12,736 bases of DNA from Deltaproteobacteria bacterium (GTDB lineage Bacteria; Myxococcota; B64-G9), in assembly GCA_003647095.1 (NCBI GenBank), contig QMME01000084.1:1-12736 (forward strand), read 5' to 3'. Below, piece by piece: positions 5,913-12,736 of this stretch. The notes under the pieces were generated by a model. That model searched no databases, had not been told where the DNA came from, and saw nothing but the letters and a program-made list of their open reading frames with translations. Each line of letters opens with the position of its first letter. The first letter of the stretch is position 1. Made by a program: the position numbers and the translations under genes.

Positions 5913-6823
5913 TCAGGCGACGCGACCTGCTCAAGGCCGGCCTGGCCGGGGGGGTGTTGCTGGGTGGCCGGGGAATGGTTCGGGGAGGACAAGCGGGCGC
6001 CAAGGGCGTTCTCGCGGTCTGCTCCGGCAAGCAAGCGGCGGCCATGCTGGAGCGGGTCCTGGAGCCGTTGGGGTCGCTCGAGTCCTTCGTCACTCCCGGT
6101 TCCCTGGTGGTGGTGAAACCCAACGCCTCCTTCGCCAACCCTCCCGAGTGGGGCAACAACACCAGCCCGGAGCTGGTGGCGGCGCTGTGCCGGCAGGTGC
6201 TCGACGCCGGGGCCCGCCGGGTGCTGGTGGTGGACTACCCGCTGCGGGGAGGCGCCGAGGCGCTCGAGCAAAACGGCATAGCCGCCGCCTGCCGGGGTGT
6301 TGCCGGGGTGCAGCTGGAAGTGCTGGGTGAGCGCCGGCAGTTCGTCAAGGTGCCGGTTCCCGCCGGAGAGGTTCTCAAGGAGGTGGAAATCGCCCGGGCG
6401 GTGCTCGATGCCGACCTGGTGATAAACCTGCCCGTGGCCAAGGCCCACGACGCCGTGGCCGCCTCCATCGGGCTGAAGAACCTCATGGGCGTCATCTGGG
6501 ATCGCACCGCCTTCCACACCATGCTGGAGATCAACCAGGCCATCGCCGACCTGGCCCGGGTGGTCAGGCCGCAACTTACCATTGTCGACATGACCCGGGT
6601 GATGGTCACCAACGGCCCCCAGGGCCCGGGCGAGGTGGAGCAGCCGAACCTGCTGGTGGCCTGCCGCGACCCGGTGGCCGCCGACGCCTACTGCCTGGGC
6701 CGGGTGCGCTTCAACCGCCGCCGGCTGCGACCGCACCAGGTGCGCTACCTGCGCCTGGCCCACCAGGCCGGCCTGGGTCAGATCGATCCCCGCCGGCTGG
6801 AGATCAAGCAACAGACGGCATAG
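5909..6823 (+). CDS. Tat-signal DUF362 protein
   Basis: This 304-aa protein carries a twin-arginine signal (RRRDLLKAGLAGG, 3-15), implying that it folds, perhaps with a cofactor, before export to the periplasm. The rest matches the DUF362 family: VVVKPNASF (67-75), NLPVAKAHD (173-181), SIGLKNLMGVIWDR (187-200, the strongest family block) and CRDPVAADAY (252-261). DUF362 proteins sometimes continue into a 2[4Fe-4S] ferredoxin domain; no CxxCxxC cluster is present here, so this is the short form. The biochemical role of DUF362 is not established; redox or maturation roles have been suggested from context. The start overlaps the stop of the upstream surface-protein gene (ATGA) with only a weak ribosome site, so it is translationally coupled. 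It ends 7 bp from the convergent large gene, leaving no room for a terminator. Confidence 0.85.
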   Translation: MIRRRDLLKAGLAGGVLLGGRGMVRGGQAGAKGVLAVCSGKQAAAMLERVLEPLGSLESFVTPGSLVVVKPNASFANPPEWGNNTSPELVAALCRQVLDAGARRVLVVDYPLRGGAEALEQNGIAAACRGVAGVQLEVLGERRQFVKVPVPAGEVLKEVEIARAVLDADLVINLPVAKAHDAVAASIGLKNLMGVIWDRTAFHTMLEINQAIADLARVVRPQLTIVDMTRVMVTNGPQGPGEVEQPNLLVACRDPVAADAYCLGRVRFNRRRLRPHQVRYLRLAHQAGLGQIDPRRLEIKQQTA

Positions 6824-6830
6824 ACGGGCA

Positions 6831-9800
6831 TCAGAAGCGGGCGATGGCCTTGATGCTGGGCTGCAGCAGGTGGCGGCTCGAGCAGGGGATGTCCACCCGC
6901 TCCAGGCAGCGGTGCCGGGTGTAGATGGAGCCCAGGCGCAGGATGAAGCTGCCCGCTCGCTCCCAGTCGATCCACAACGCCGCCTGCAGCTCCCAGGCCT
7001 GCTCGGCCCCGGTATCGGACCGGAACCAGTCGCTCCATCCGAAGGACAGGCGGCCGGTGAACCGCAGCAGGCTGCCCCGCCAGAAATCGCGCAGGCTCAG
7101 GCGTACCTCGGCCCAGGGCCGGAGCGTCCACTGGCCGTAGCTCAGCTCCACCCCCAGGGTCTCGTCGGGAAAATCATCTGCCAGCTGCACCGGCGCCTCC
7201 AGGCGCAGGCGGGTGACCAGGTCGGTCGACCAGCGCCGTTCCCATTCCAGCGAGGGCAGGAAGTTGCGCCGGCTGCCGCTGCGGCCGGTCTCCGGGGGAA
7301 CGAGCTCGGTCAGCCCCACGTCGAAGCGCAGGGTGATGGGCGAGGTGTAGATGGGCCGGTAGGTGATGCGGTTGTTGAGCTCCAGGCTGCGCTCGGCCAC
7401 CGCCTGGTGCTCTCCCCGGCTCTCGCGCCACCAGCGGCCGCGGCTCTCCAGGCGGAAGGGGGCGTCGTAGCGCCCCCAGGCCAGCCGTCCTTCCACGTGG
7501 TGGCGCTGGGCGTGTACCTGCATGCTGCGGTTGCGCGCCTCCTCGGTGTCGGTGTAGCCGTAGCCGGCCGCCAGCTGCAGGGTGTCGAGCGCGTCCACCC
7601 AGCGGCCGGGAAACAGCTCCACCTGGCCGAACAGCAACGACTGCGCCCGCTCCACCTGCACCAGGGCATCTCCCTCCTGCTCGCTGGTGTCCGAGTGCGA
7701 CAGCTTGCCGTTCATGCTGGGCACCACCCCGTCCAGGGCCCGCGACACCGCTCCCAGCACCAGCTCCCAGGACTCCAGGGGCAGCGCCCCGGCGGCGCCC
7801 TCCCGGGGCCGGTAGACCTTGCGCTCGAAGCGGGCGTAACCGTCCTCGGTGCGCGTGGGTGCGGCCTTCAGCTCCAGGCGCATGTTCTGGGCCAGCCCCG
7901 GGGCGGCGGCCAGCACCTCCGGGGTGCCGGCGCCGGCGTCCCCGGACTGCTCGTTCTGCGAGTGGTCGAAGTAGGCCTTCACGGTGAGCTTGCGCATGCC
8001 CAGGAAAGAAAGCACCCCGTGTGCCAGGTCGTACTCCAGGCTGCCGGCGGCCCGCCACTTGGCATCGCTCACGCCCTGCGCCCGCAGCAGCGAACGCGCC
8101 CCCAGCAGCCACAGGGTGGGCCAGCCCCGGCGCATGAACTGCAGCTTGCCCAGCAGGTTCTCGGCCGAGGCGGCGGCCCAGTCGCCGCCGGGTGGGGTGG
8201 AGCGCTGGTGGTCGTAGACCAGCCGTGCCCGCAACCAGGGAAGCGGTTGCCAGGTGCCGTCGGCCGCCACCTGGCCGGCGAAGGTGCCCAGTGCCGTCTG
8301 GCGCGAGCCCAGGGTGTCGAAGTCTCCGGACTGCACCTCGCCGTCCAGGCGCAGGTTCAGCGCCGGGCCGTTGTAGAGGATGTTGCCGGCGGCGGCCCGG
8401 CCCGACAGCGGACCGGCGGCACCGCCGCTGTTGCTCCGGGCCAACTGGGCGTAGCCCACCAGGCGTCCGCCGTAGGGCCCGGAGCCGATTTGCCGGTCCA
8501 GGCGCCAGTCGACCAGGGCCAGCTGGTAGCGGGCGGGCCGAACGCCGGTGGCGGCGCTGACCGCCTGGTCCTCGAGATCCTGGCTGGCCAGGTAGCCGGC
8601 GCCCACGCTCAGGCCCGGCAGGGGATGGGTGTCGAGCTGCAGGTGGGCCAGCAAGGGCCGCAGGCTGTCGCGCAGCGAGCCGGCCAGGGAGCTCTTGGAG
8701 TAGATGGCCGAGGCGAACAGGCCGATGAGGATCTCCGCCGAGCGGCTCTTCTCGTCGATGGACAGCTCCACGTAGTAGCGATCCATCCACAGCTTCACCG
8801 CGTAGCCCGAGGGCAGCCCCTGGTCCAGCACCGCCAGGGCGTCCTCCTGCTCGAAGAGCACGATGTAGGAGGCCGGCCGGTCGTAGTCGAACAGGTCGCG
8901 GGCCTGTTCCGGCGTACCCATGTCGTGGATCTGCACTCCCACCTCGGTGGAGCGCTCGCGGTAGGAGGCGAAGATGCTCTCGGTCCAGCCGCGGTCGATG
9001 TACTTGGGTGCGGCCCCGTCGATCTGCTGGTAGAGCCCCGTCTCGTCGGTGACGTACACCGGCGGGCCGGAGCGGCTGAAGCCGCCGATCTCGTTGTCCC
9101 AGGGCAGCATCTCCAGCAAGGTGCCCGAGGCGGTGGCCTTGCGGGGAACCTGCTCGTAGGTGTAGGTGATCTCCACCACGCTCAGGGCGTTGACGGCGTC
9201 CGGGTTCAGGAAGGTAAGCTGGCCGGTGGTGTGGGTGATGATGTAGTCCACCCCGCGTTCCAGGATCATGCCGTCGACCTTCACCACGTCGGAGCCCGGC
9301 GTGAGGTAGGGGTGGGCCAGGCTGTAGGTCAGGTCGATGGAGCCGCGGAAGAACTCGCGGGTGCGCACTCCCCGGCGCAGGCCCGCCTCCGCTTCCAGTT
9401 CCACGGCCGGGCCGGAGCCGGAGCGGCCGAACGACTGCCTGAGACCCAGGCCCTCCAGCCAGGTGGCGTCGAGGAGCTGTCGCTGCTTCTCCTCGGGACG
9501 GATGGGTACCTCGTCGGAAAGCAGCAGCTCGCGCAGGCTGTCGCCTGGCCCGCCGCGCAGGCGCAGCTCGGCGTCGTAGTCGCGCACCCCGGAGGTGGTG
9601 GCGTCGCCCAGGTCGAGATAGACCGACATGTCCAGGGTGCGCCCCCCGTCGAGCGCGCGCCCGGCCCCCAGGCGCAGTGCCGGTACCACCTGCACCTGGT
9701 GGGAGAAGTCGCCGCCGTCGGGCCAGGAGAGATCCCCCTCCCCGCTCAGGGTCAGCTCCAGGTTGAGACGCCAGGCGGAAGGCTCGCTGCGCTGGCCGGC

Positions 9801-10892
9801 CCGCCCCGAGAGGATGTCTCCCTTGTCGTAGTCCACCCAGTCGTCGCGCTGGACCAGGTAGCCCTGCATCATCTCCGGCAGCAGCACCACCAGGGTGCTG
9901 CCGGCCGGGGCCAGGGCCCGGACGTCACTGCCGGCCAGGCCGTCCTCCTCGCGCTTCTCCTCCCAGACCTTCTGCAGGGTGTTGAAGCGGCCCAGGCCCG
10001 AGGTGGTCGACACCCACACCCAGGGCAGCGCCACCACGATCCCGGTCACCGCCCCCGCGGGCATTCCCGAGGTGTAGATGAAGGGGGAGATGGCGTCGGC
10101 GCCGGGCGTGTAGACGTCCAGCCCGCCGTCACCGCCCAGCCAGATCTCTCCCTGCACCGAGGCGAAGGCGCTGATGCGCCCCAGGCGCAGTCCGCGGCCG
10201 CGGCCGAAGGAGGAGACGGCCTCGGAGCGCAGGTCGTAGCGCAGCAACCCGTCCCGGCAGAAGAACCACAGGCTTTCGCCGGCCTGGCGCACCTCGTAGG
10301 CGGGGCCCAGGTCGAAGCCCTCCCGGGGGCCGAAGCGCCGCCACACCGCCGTCTGGCGGTCGTAGCGGTAGACACCGTCGCGGGCGCTGAACCACACCGT
10401 GCTCCCCAGCGACACCACGTCGTAGACGGGTTGCCGGCCGGGGCCGGCCGCGTCCAGCACCTGCTGGTAGGTCCGGCGCACCTTGTCGAATCTCACCAGT
10501 CCGGCGGCCGTGGCGATCCACACCCACAGGTCGTCCACGGCCACGGAGTGGACGTCGGTGGCCGGCAACTGCGGCCGGCCGAGGCACTCCCAGCGGCGGC
10601 TGGAGCGGTCCATGCGTCCCAGCCCGTGCGGGGTGGCCGCCCACACCTCGCGCTCGTCGGGCGCCACCGCCCGCACCCGGTCGGAGCAGAGCCCGGCCGC
10701 CCGGCCGTAGAAGACCCACAGGTCGCCCACGATGTTGACCAGGGCCGTGTCGGTGGCTATCCAGGTGCCCCGCGAATCGGAAGCCACGTGGGGGTAGATC
10801 ACCTTGGCCGCGGCCGGCGGCAATCCCCCGGCCAGAAGCGCCACCAGGCAGGTGGCAATCGCCAGGCGCGGGTATCGTCTCTCTCCTCTCAT
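6831..10892 (-). CDS. Large exported protein: Reg_prop-type propeller, DUF6599-like region and C-terminal outer-membrane beta-barrel
   Basis: This 1353-aa protein begins with a signal peptide (1-29, ending PPAAA). Residues about 35-330 hold five or six WIATxxGLxRFD-type blades (for example WAATPHGLGRMD, VWIATAAGLVRFD, VWFSARDGVYRYD, LWFFCRDGLLRYD, VWVSTTSGLGRF), as in the Reg_prop sensor propellers of hybrid two-component regulators. Here there is no kinase. Residues 536-580 (VVKVDGMILERGVDYIITHTTGQLTFL) resemble the repeat of large outer-membrane proteins such as SprA. Residues about 615-715 (ETGLYQQIDGAAPKYIDRGW, QIHDMGTPEQARDLFDYDR, LWMDRYYVEL) resemble DUF6599. The remainder, about 740-1353, is rich in alternating strands and ends QPSIKAIARF, a terminal Phe as in barrels inserted by BamA. 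The ATG at 10892 is chosen because the signal peptide starts there, with AAAGG 11 nt upstream. The frame extends to 11012 without support. Function unknown; a surface sensor or secretion role is possible. Confidence 0.8.
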   Translation of the reverse strand: MRGERRYPRLAIATCLVALLAGGLPPAAAKVIYPHVASDSRGTWIATDTALVNIVGDLWVFYGRAAGLCSDRVRAVAPDEREVWAATPHGLGRMDRSSRRWECLGRPQLPATDVHSVAVDDLWVWIATAAGLVRFDKVRRTYQQVLDAAGPGRQPVYDVVSLGSTVWFSARDGVYRYDRQTAVWRRFGPREGFDLGPAYEVRQAGESLWFFCRDGLLRYDLRSEAVSSFGRGRGLRLGRISAFASVQGEIWLGGDGGLDVYTPGADAISPFIYTSGMPAGAVTGIVVALPWVWVSTTSGLGRFNTLQKVWEEKREEDGLAGSDVRALAPAGSTLVVLLPEMMQGYLVQRDDWVDYDKGDILSGRAGQRSEPSAWRLNLELTLSGEGDLSWPDGGDFSHQVQVVPALRLGAGRALDGGRTLDMSVYLDLGDATTSGVRDYDAELRLRGGPGDSLRELLLSDEVPIRPEEKQRQLLDATWLEGLGLRQSFGRSGSGPAVELEAEAGLRRGVRTREFFRGSIDLTYSLAHPYLTPGSDVVKVDGMILERGVDYIITHTTGQLTFLNPDAVNALSVVEITYTYEQVPRKATASGTLLEMLPWDNEIGGFSRSGPPVYVTDETGLYQQIDGAAPKYIDRGWTESIFASYRERSTEVGVQIHDMGTPEQARDLFDYDRPASYIVLFEQEDALAVLDQGLPSGYAVKLWMDRYYVELSIDEKSRSAEILIGLFASAIYSKSSLAGSLRDSLRPLLAHLQLDTHPLPGLSVGAGYLASQDLEDQAVSAATGVRPARYQLALVDWRLDRQIGSGPYGGRLVGYAQLARSNSGGAAGPLSGRAAAGNILYNGPALNLRLDGEVQSGDFDTLGSRQTALGTFAGQVAADGTWQPLPWLRARLVYDHQRSTPPGGDWAAASAENLLGKLQFMRRGWPTLWLLGARSLLRAQGVSDAKWRAAGSLEYDLAHGVLSFLGMRKLTVKAYFDHSQNEQSGDAGAGTPEVLAAAPGLAQNMRLELKAAPTRTEDGYARFERKVYRPREGAAGALPLESWELVLGAVSRALDGVVPSMNGKLSHSDTSEQEGDALVQVERAQSLLFGQVELFPGRWVDALDTLQLAAGYGYTDTEEARNRSMQVHAQRHHVEGRLAWGRYDAPFRLESRGRWWRESRGEHQAVAERSLELNNRITYRPIYTSPITLRFDVGLTELVPPETGRSGSRRNFLPSLEWERRWSTDLVTRLRLEAPVQLADDFPDETLGVELSYGQWTLRPWAEVRLSLRDFWRGSLLRFTGRLSFGWSDWFRSDTGAEQAWELQAALWIDWERAGSFILRLGSIYTRHRCLERVDIPCSSRHLLQPSIKAIARF

Positions 10893-11161
10893 GTCGCCGG
10901 GAACCTTTCTGAGAGCGCGAGGCCGATTCCGCCGTCGCGAACCCGTCCTTCCGGGGAGTTGTCGCAAAGCAGCACGGTGGGAGCCATGGACGTCGATTGT
11001 AAGGGCCGGCACCGGCGGCGGTCAAATTCCCTCTGGCCGCCCGCCGGCGACACGTTCGTCGACTCACGGCGGGTGCTGCCTTCCAGTGCAGGAACCGGCT
11101 TGTTCAGGTAGTCGGTACCCGCCCGGACATGAATAGCCATGCCAGGTTGTTTCTAGTTGTT

Positions 11162-11183
11162 TTTGCAGGAAAATACCTGCAAA
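11162..11183. repeat. 8-bp perfect hairpin with 6-nt loop
   Basis: TTTGCAGG (11162-11169) pairs with CCTGCAAA (11176-11183) around AAAATA. Neither side is followed by a T-tract, so it is not a typical terminator. It overlaps the candidate minus-strand -10 box, which would suit an operator for the barrel gene, but this is speculative. Confidence 0.5.
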
Positions 11184-11229
11184 CCTGCCAGATTCAAGTA
11201 ACACCTGAAAAAAAGATGGGTAATTTCAA

Positions 11230-11256
11230 TTGACATTTGAATATGGCCGGTTTAAT
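11230..11256 (+). promoter_or_regulatory. Candidate promoter for the AAA_14/DUF4143 ATPase gene
   Basis: A consensus TTGACA (11230-11235) is followed after 15 bp by TTTAAT (11251-11256), a five-of-six -10 match. An alternative -10, TATAAC, is at 11258-11263. The CCGGTT/AACCGG inverted repeat (11247-11266) lies across both -10 options and could be a repressor site. Either choice puts the transcript start within about 6 nt of the ATG at 11269, and there is no Shine-Dalgarno sequence, so the message may be nearly leaderless. Confidence 0.4.
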
Positions 11257-11268
11257 GTATAACCGGGC

Positions 11269-12564
11269 ATGAAAAAACATGTATTAAGGGCAATACGGGC
11301 CGACAATCCCTGGCTGACAGGAGAGGATCCCGGATCGTGGATGTCGCGTTTCCTGCCGGCGCGCTACATTTCCAGGAAGCTGCGATTGCAGGCAGACGGA
11401 TATATCTGCCTGGTCGTGGGCCCCCGGCAGGCCGGCAAGTCCACGCTGATCTGGCACACCCTGGCCGGGATGAAAGAACCGGTACTCCTGCTCAACTGCG
11501 AGGAGATGGCCATCCGCGAGTGGCTCCGGTCGCCGGCGGGTTTCCTGGCCGATCTGCGGGAGCTGAATATCCTGCCCGGCGCCTTGCTGTTCGAAGAGAT
11601 CCAGTGGTTGCCGGAGGCGGCGTTCTTTCTCAAGGGTGTGGCCGATCGGCGGCCTCCTTTCGCGGTGTACGCCACCGGCAGTTCCTCGTTCGACCTGGCC
11701 TCGAAGACACGCGAGTCCCTGGCCGGAAGGGCCCGGCGTCACCTCCTGCTGCCCCTTTCGTTGGCCGAGCTGAAAGCAGTCGCAACCGGCTCCTCCGGTG
11801 CCGAGCAACCGGGGAGGCACCAGTTGTTGGAACGTACAGCGGTGTTCGGAGGTTATCCCCAGGTGGTATCGGCGACCGAGCCCGAGCGCGAGCTGGCCGG
11901 GCTGGTAGAGGCGCTGGTGGTGCGGGACGCCTCCGATCGGTTCCGCATCCGCCACCTGGCGGCGTTTCGCAGGCTGCTGGAATTGATGGCCAGCCAGGCC
12001 GGCAATCTCTGCAACTTCTCCGAGTGGTCGAGCATCACCGGTATCAGCAACGAGACCGTGGCCGAGTACGCCCGGCTGGTGGAGGAGTGCCACCTGGTAC
12101 GCCTGGTGCGTCCCTTTGTCGGAGGAAAGCGCGCCGCGTTCAAGAGCACTCCCAAGGTCTACTTCGTTGACAACGGAATACGCAACCTGCTGTTCGGCGG
12201 CCTGGCGCCCCTCGATCAGCGCGGGGATCGCGGCCTGCTGATCGAGAACCTGGTTTTCAGCGAGCTGCTGAAGGTCATCAACCCGCTGCTGGACGGCCTG
12301 CACTTCTGGAGGAGCAAGTCCGGGGCCGAGGTAGACTTCGTGATCAACCACCACGGGCGCCTGCTGGCCTGCGAGGTGAAGGCCGGTACCGTCCGCCAGC
12401 GCCTCTCCCGATCGGCCAGGAGCTTCATCGACACCTACCGGCCCGAGCGTTTCCTGGTGGTCCACGCCGGAGAACCGGGCGACTCCAGCGCGGGAGCTAC
12501 CAGAATTCGCTTCCTGGACGTCTTCGACCTCGGGCAAGAGGTCGAGGACTTCCTTGGTTGTTGA
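11269..12564 (+). CDS. AAA_14/DUF4143-family ATP-binding protein with PD-(D/E)xK-like C-terminus
   Basis: This 431-aa protein has a P-loop ATPase half and a DUF4143 half, a common but poorly understood bacterial and archaeal pair. The Walker A loop is GPRQAGKST (51-59); the Walker B region is ALLFEEIQWLP (105-115), with Glu where many relatives have Asp; sensor-like YATGSSS is at 134-140. The middle holds a winged-helix-like segment (about 235-285; SEWSSITGISNETVAEYARLVEECHLV). FVDNGIRNLLFG (299-310) is typical of DUF4143. The end keeps ENLVFSEL (326-333), SGAEVDFVI (351-359) and CEVKAG (368-373), the Glu, Asp and ExK arrangement of PD-(D/E)xK nucleases. The ATG at 11269 has no ribosome site; an ATG at 11341 with AGGAGAGGA nearby is an alternative that would remove 24 residues. 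Distributed sporadically in genomes, the family is often suspected to be stress- or defence-related; the role here is unknown. Confidence 0.85.
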   Translation: MKKHVLRAIRADNPWLTGEDPGSWMSRFLPARYISRKLRLQADGYICLVVGPRQAGKSTLIWHTLAGMKEPVLLLNCEEMAIREWLRSPAGFLADLRELNILPGALLFEEIQWLPEAAFFLKGVADRRPPFAVYATGSSSFDLASKTRESLAGRARRHLLLPLSLAELKAVATGSSGAEQPGRHQLLERTAVFGGYPQVVSATEPERELAGLVEALVVRDASDRFRIRHLAAFRRLLELMASQAGNLCNFSEWSSITGISNETVAEYARLVEECHLVRLVRPFVGGKRAAFKSTPKVYFVDNGIRNLLFGGLAPLDQRGDRGLLIENLVFSELLKVINPLLDGLHFWRSKSGAEVDFVINHHGRLLACEVKAGTVRQRLSRSARSFIDTYRPERFLVVHAGEPGDSSAGATRIRFLDVFDLGQEVEDFLGC

Positions 12565-12610
12565 ACGGGTTTTCGAGCGGGCAACCGGTTCGGTGCGGAA
12601 CAGTCGTCGT

Positions 12611-12642
12611 CCGGCACCCGCCCGGGGCCGGGAAGTCTTTTT
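12611..12642 (+). terminator. Possible weak rho-independent terminator
   Basis: CCGGC (12611-12615) can pair with GCCGG (12627-12631), or alternatively CCCG with CGGG around GGGC (12621-12631). A short AAGTC gap then leads to TTTTT (12638-12642). It sits about 50 bp after the ATPase stop codon. The stem is short and not directly joined to the T-run, so confidence is low. Confidence 0.3.
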
Positions 12643-12724
12643 CCTTGACCCCGCCTGTCTGCGGATCTCAAAAGGAGGCATACAGGCAGAAGGAAGATTA
12701 CCGCCAACCACCAAGGAGGGTGTC

Positions 12725-12736
12725 ATGAAGAAGTTC
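12725..12736 (+). CDS. Start of an unidentified gene, cut by the window end
   Basis: Only ATG AAG AAG TTC (Met-Lys-Lys-Phe) is inside the window. A strong ribosome site, AAGGAGG (12713-12719), lies 5 nt before the ATG, which makes a true start very likely. MKKF would suit the head of a signal peptide, but four codons cannot show this. The 160 bp upstream contain TTGACC at 12645-12650, with a poor -10 match (TCAAAA, 12668-12673), and a second ribosome-like AAAAGGAGG at 12670-12678 that is not followed by a normal start codon. Confidence 0.6.

Larger units (their letters stand above)
10893..11268. other. 376-bp divergent intergenic region, AT-rich in its right part
   Basis: No credible gene is seen here. 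The left part (10893-11139) is GC-rich like the rest of the window; the right part (11140-11268) is strikingly AT-rich. It holds a TTTGCAGG/CCTGCAAA hairpin (11162-11183), a further CCTGC at 11184-11188, and a CCGGTT/AACCGG inverted repeat (11247-11266). Promoter-like boxes occur on both strands. On the minus strand, TTGAAT (11192-11197) and TATTTT (11170-11175) are spaced 16 bp apart and could drive the large barrel gene with a leader of about 270 nt. Confidence 0.6.

Noticed and set aside
5594..6811. A 405-codon minus-strand frame over the FN3 and DUF362 genes
   Set aside because: Low-complexity composition and no family features; the plus-strand pair has signals, domains and an ATGA overlap.
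6870..11111. A very long open frame (about 1413 codons) on the plus strand, antisense to the barrel gene
   Set aside because: Its product is a Gln/His/Ala/Gly/Pro-rich sequence without domains, signal or ribosome site, while the minus-strand frame has a signal peptide, propeller blades and a terminal-Phe barrel. It is a by-product of GC-biased codon use.
10889..11140. An 83-codon minus-strand frame upstream of the barrel gene
   Set aside because: No ribosome site, no family features, and it overlaps the chosen start of the barrel gene in another frame.
12670..12678. A second AAAAGGAGG ribosome-like site before the last gene
   Set aside because: No ATG, GTG or TTG follows at a usable distance, so no small gene can be supported.
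11284..12726. A 480-codon minus-strand frame opposite the ATPase
   Set aside because: The plus-strand frame carries Walker A and DUF4143 motifs; the antisense product has none.

Overview
This is a GC-rich window (by eye about two-thirds G+C) from a Gram-negative bacterium. It holds a predicted outer-membrane beta-barrel ending in Phe, a lipoprotein-type signal, a Tat signal, and a small secreted protein whose C-terminus (CxC, Gly-rich, hydrophobic run, RRRR) looks like a MYXO-CTERM sorting tail. That tail, with the Asp-Ala-Gly-Pro spacers, points to Myxococcota or another deltaproteobacterial-type lineage. No marker gene in the window settles the taxonomy.

Layout. (1) 1-1100: an endonuclease/exonuclease/phosphatase-family predicted lipoprotein, flanked by an inverted pair of 14-nt GGGGACAGG-type repeats. 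(2) 1101-5230: a divergent metabolic cluster. A MetE/UroD-like zinc-site protein lies on the minus strand. On the plus strand are panB (ketopantoate hydroxymethyltransferase), a 421-aa protein I do not recognise, and an alpha/beta hydrolase, tightly spaced and probably one operon. (3) 5277-6823: a two-gene unit with a 4-nt overlap, encoding the FN3/MYXO-CTERM-like surface protein and a Tat-exported DUF362 protein. (4) 6831-10892 on the minus strand: a 1353-aa envelope protein with an N-terminal Reg_prop-type propeller, a middle region resembling DUF6599, and a long C-terminal beta-barrel. (5) 10893-11268: a 376-bp intergenic region, AT-rich in its right part, with hairpins and promoter-like boxes. 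(6) 11269-12564: an AAA_14/DUF4143 ATPase with PD-(D/E)xK-like residues. The window ends on the first four codons of another gene.

How the genes work together. PanB is a step of pantothenate/CoA synthesis that uses 5,10-methylene-tetrahydrofolate. The divergent MetE/UroD-like protein belongs to a methyl-transfer superfamily, so the cluster may be organised around one-carbon chemistry, but this is inference. The genes from 5277 to 10892 are mostly envelope or exported proteins. No complete mobile element, CRISPR array, tRNA or rRNA was seen. The least explained items are the 421-aa protein next to panB and the propeller/DUF6599/barrel chimera.
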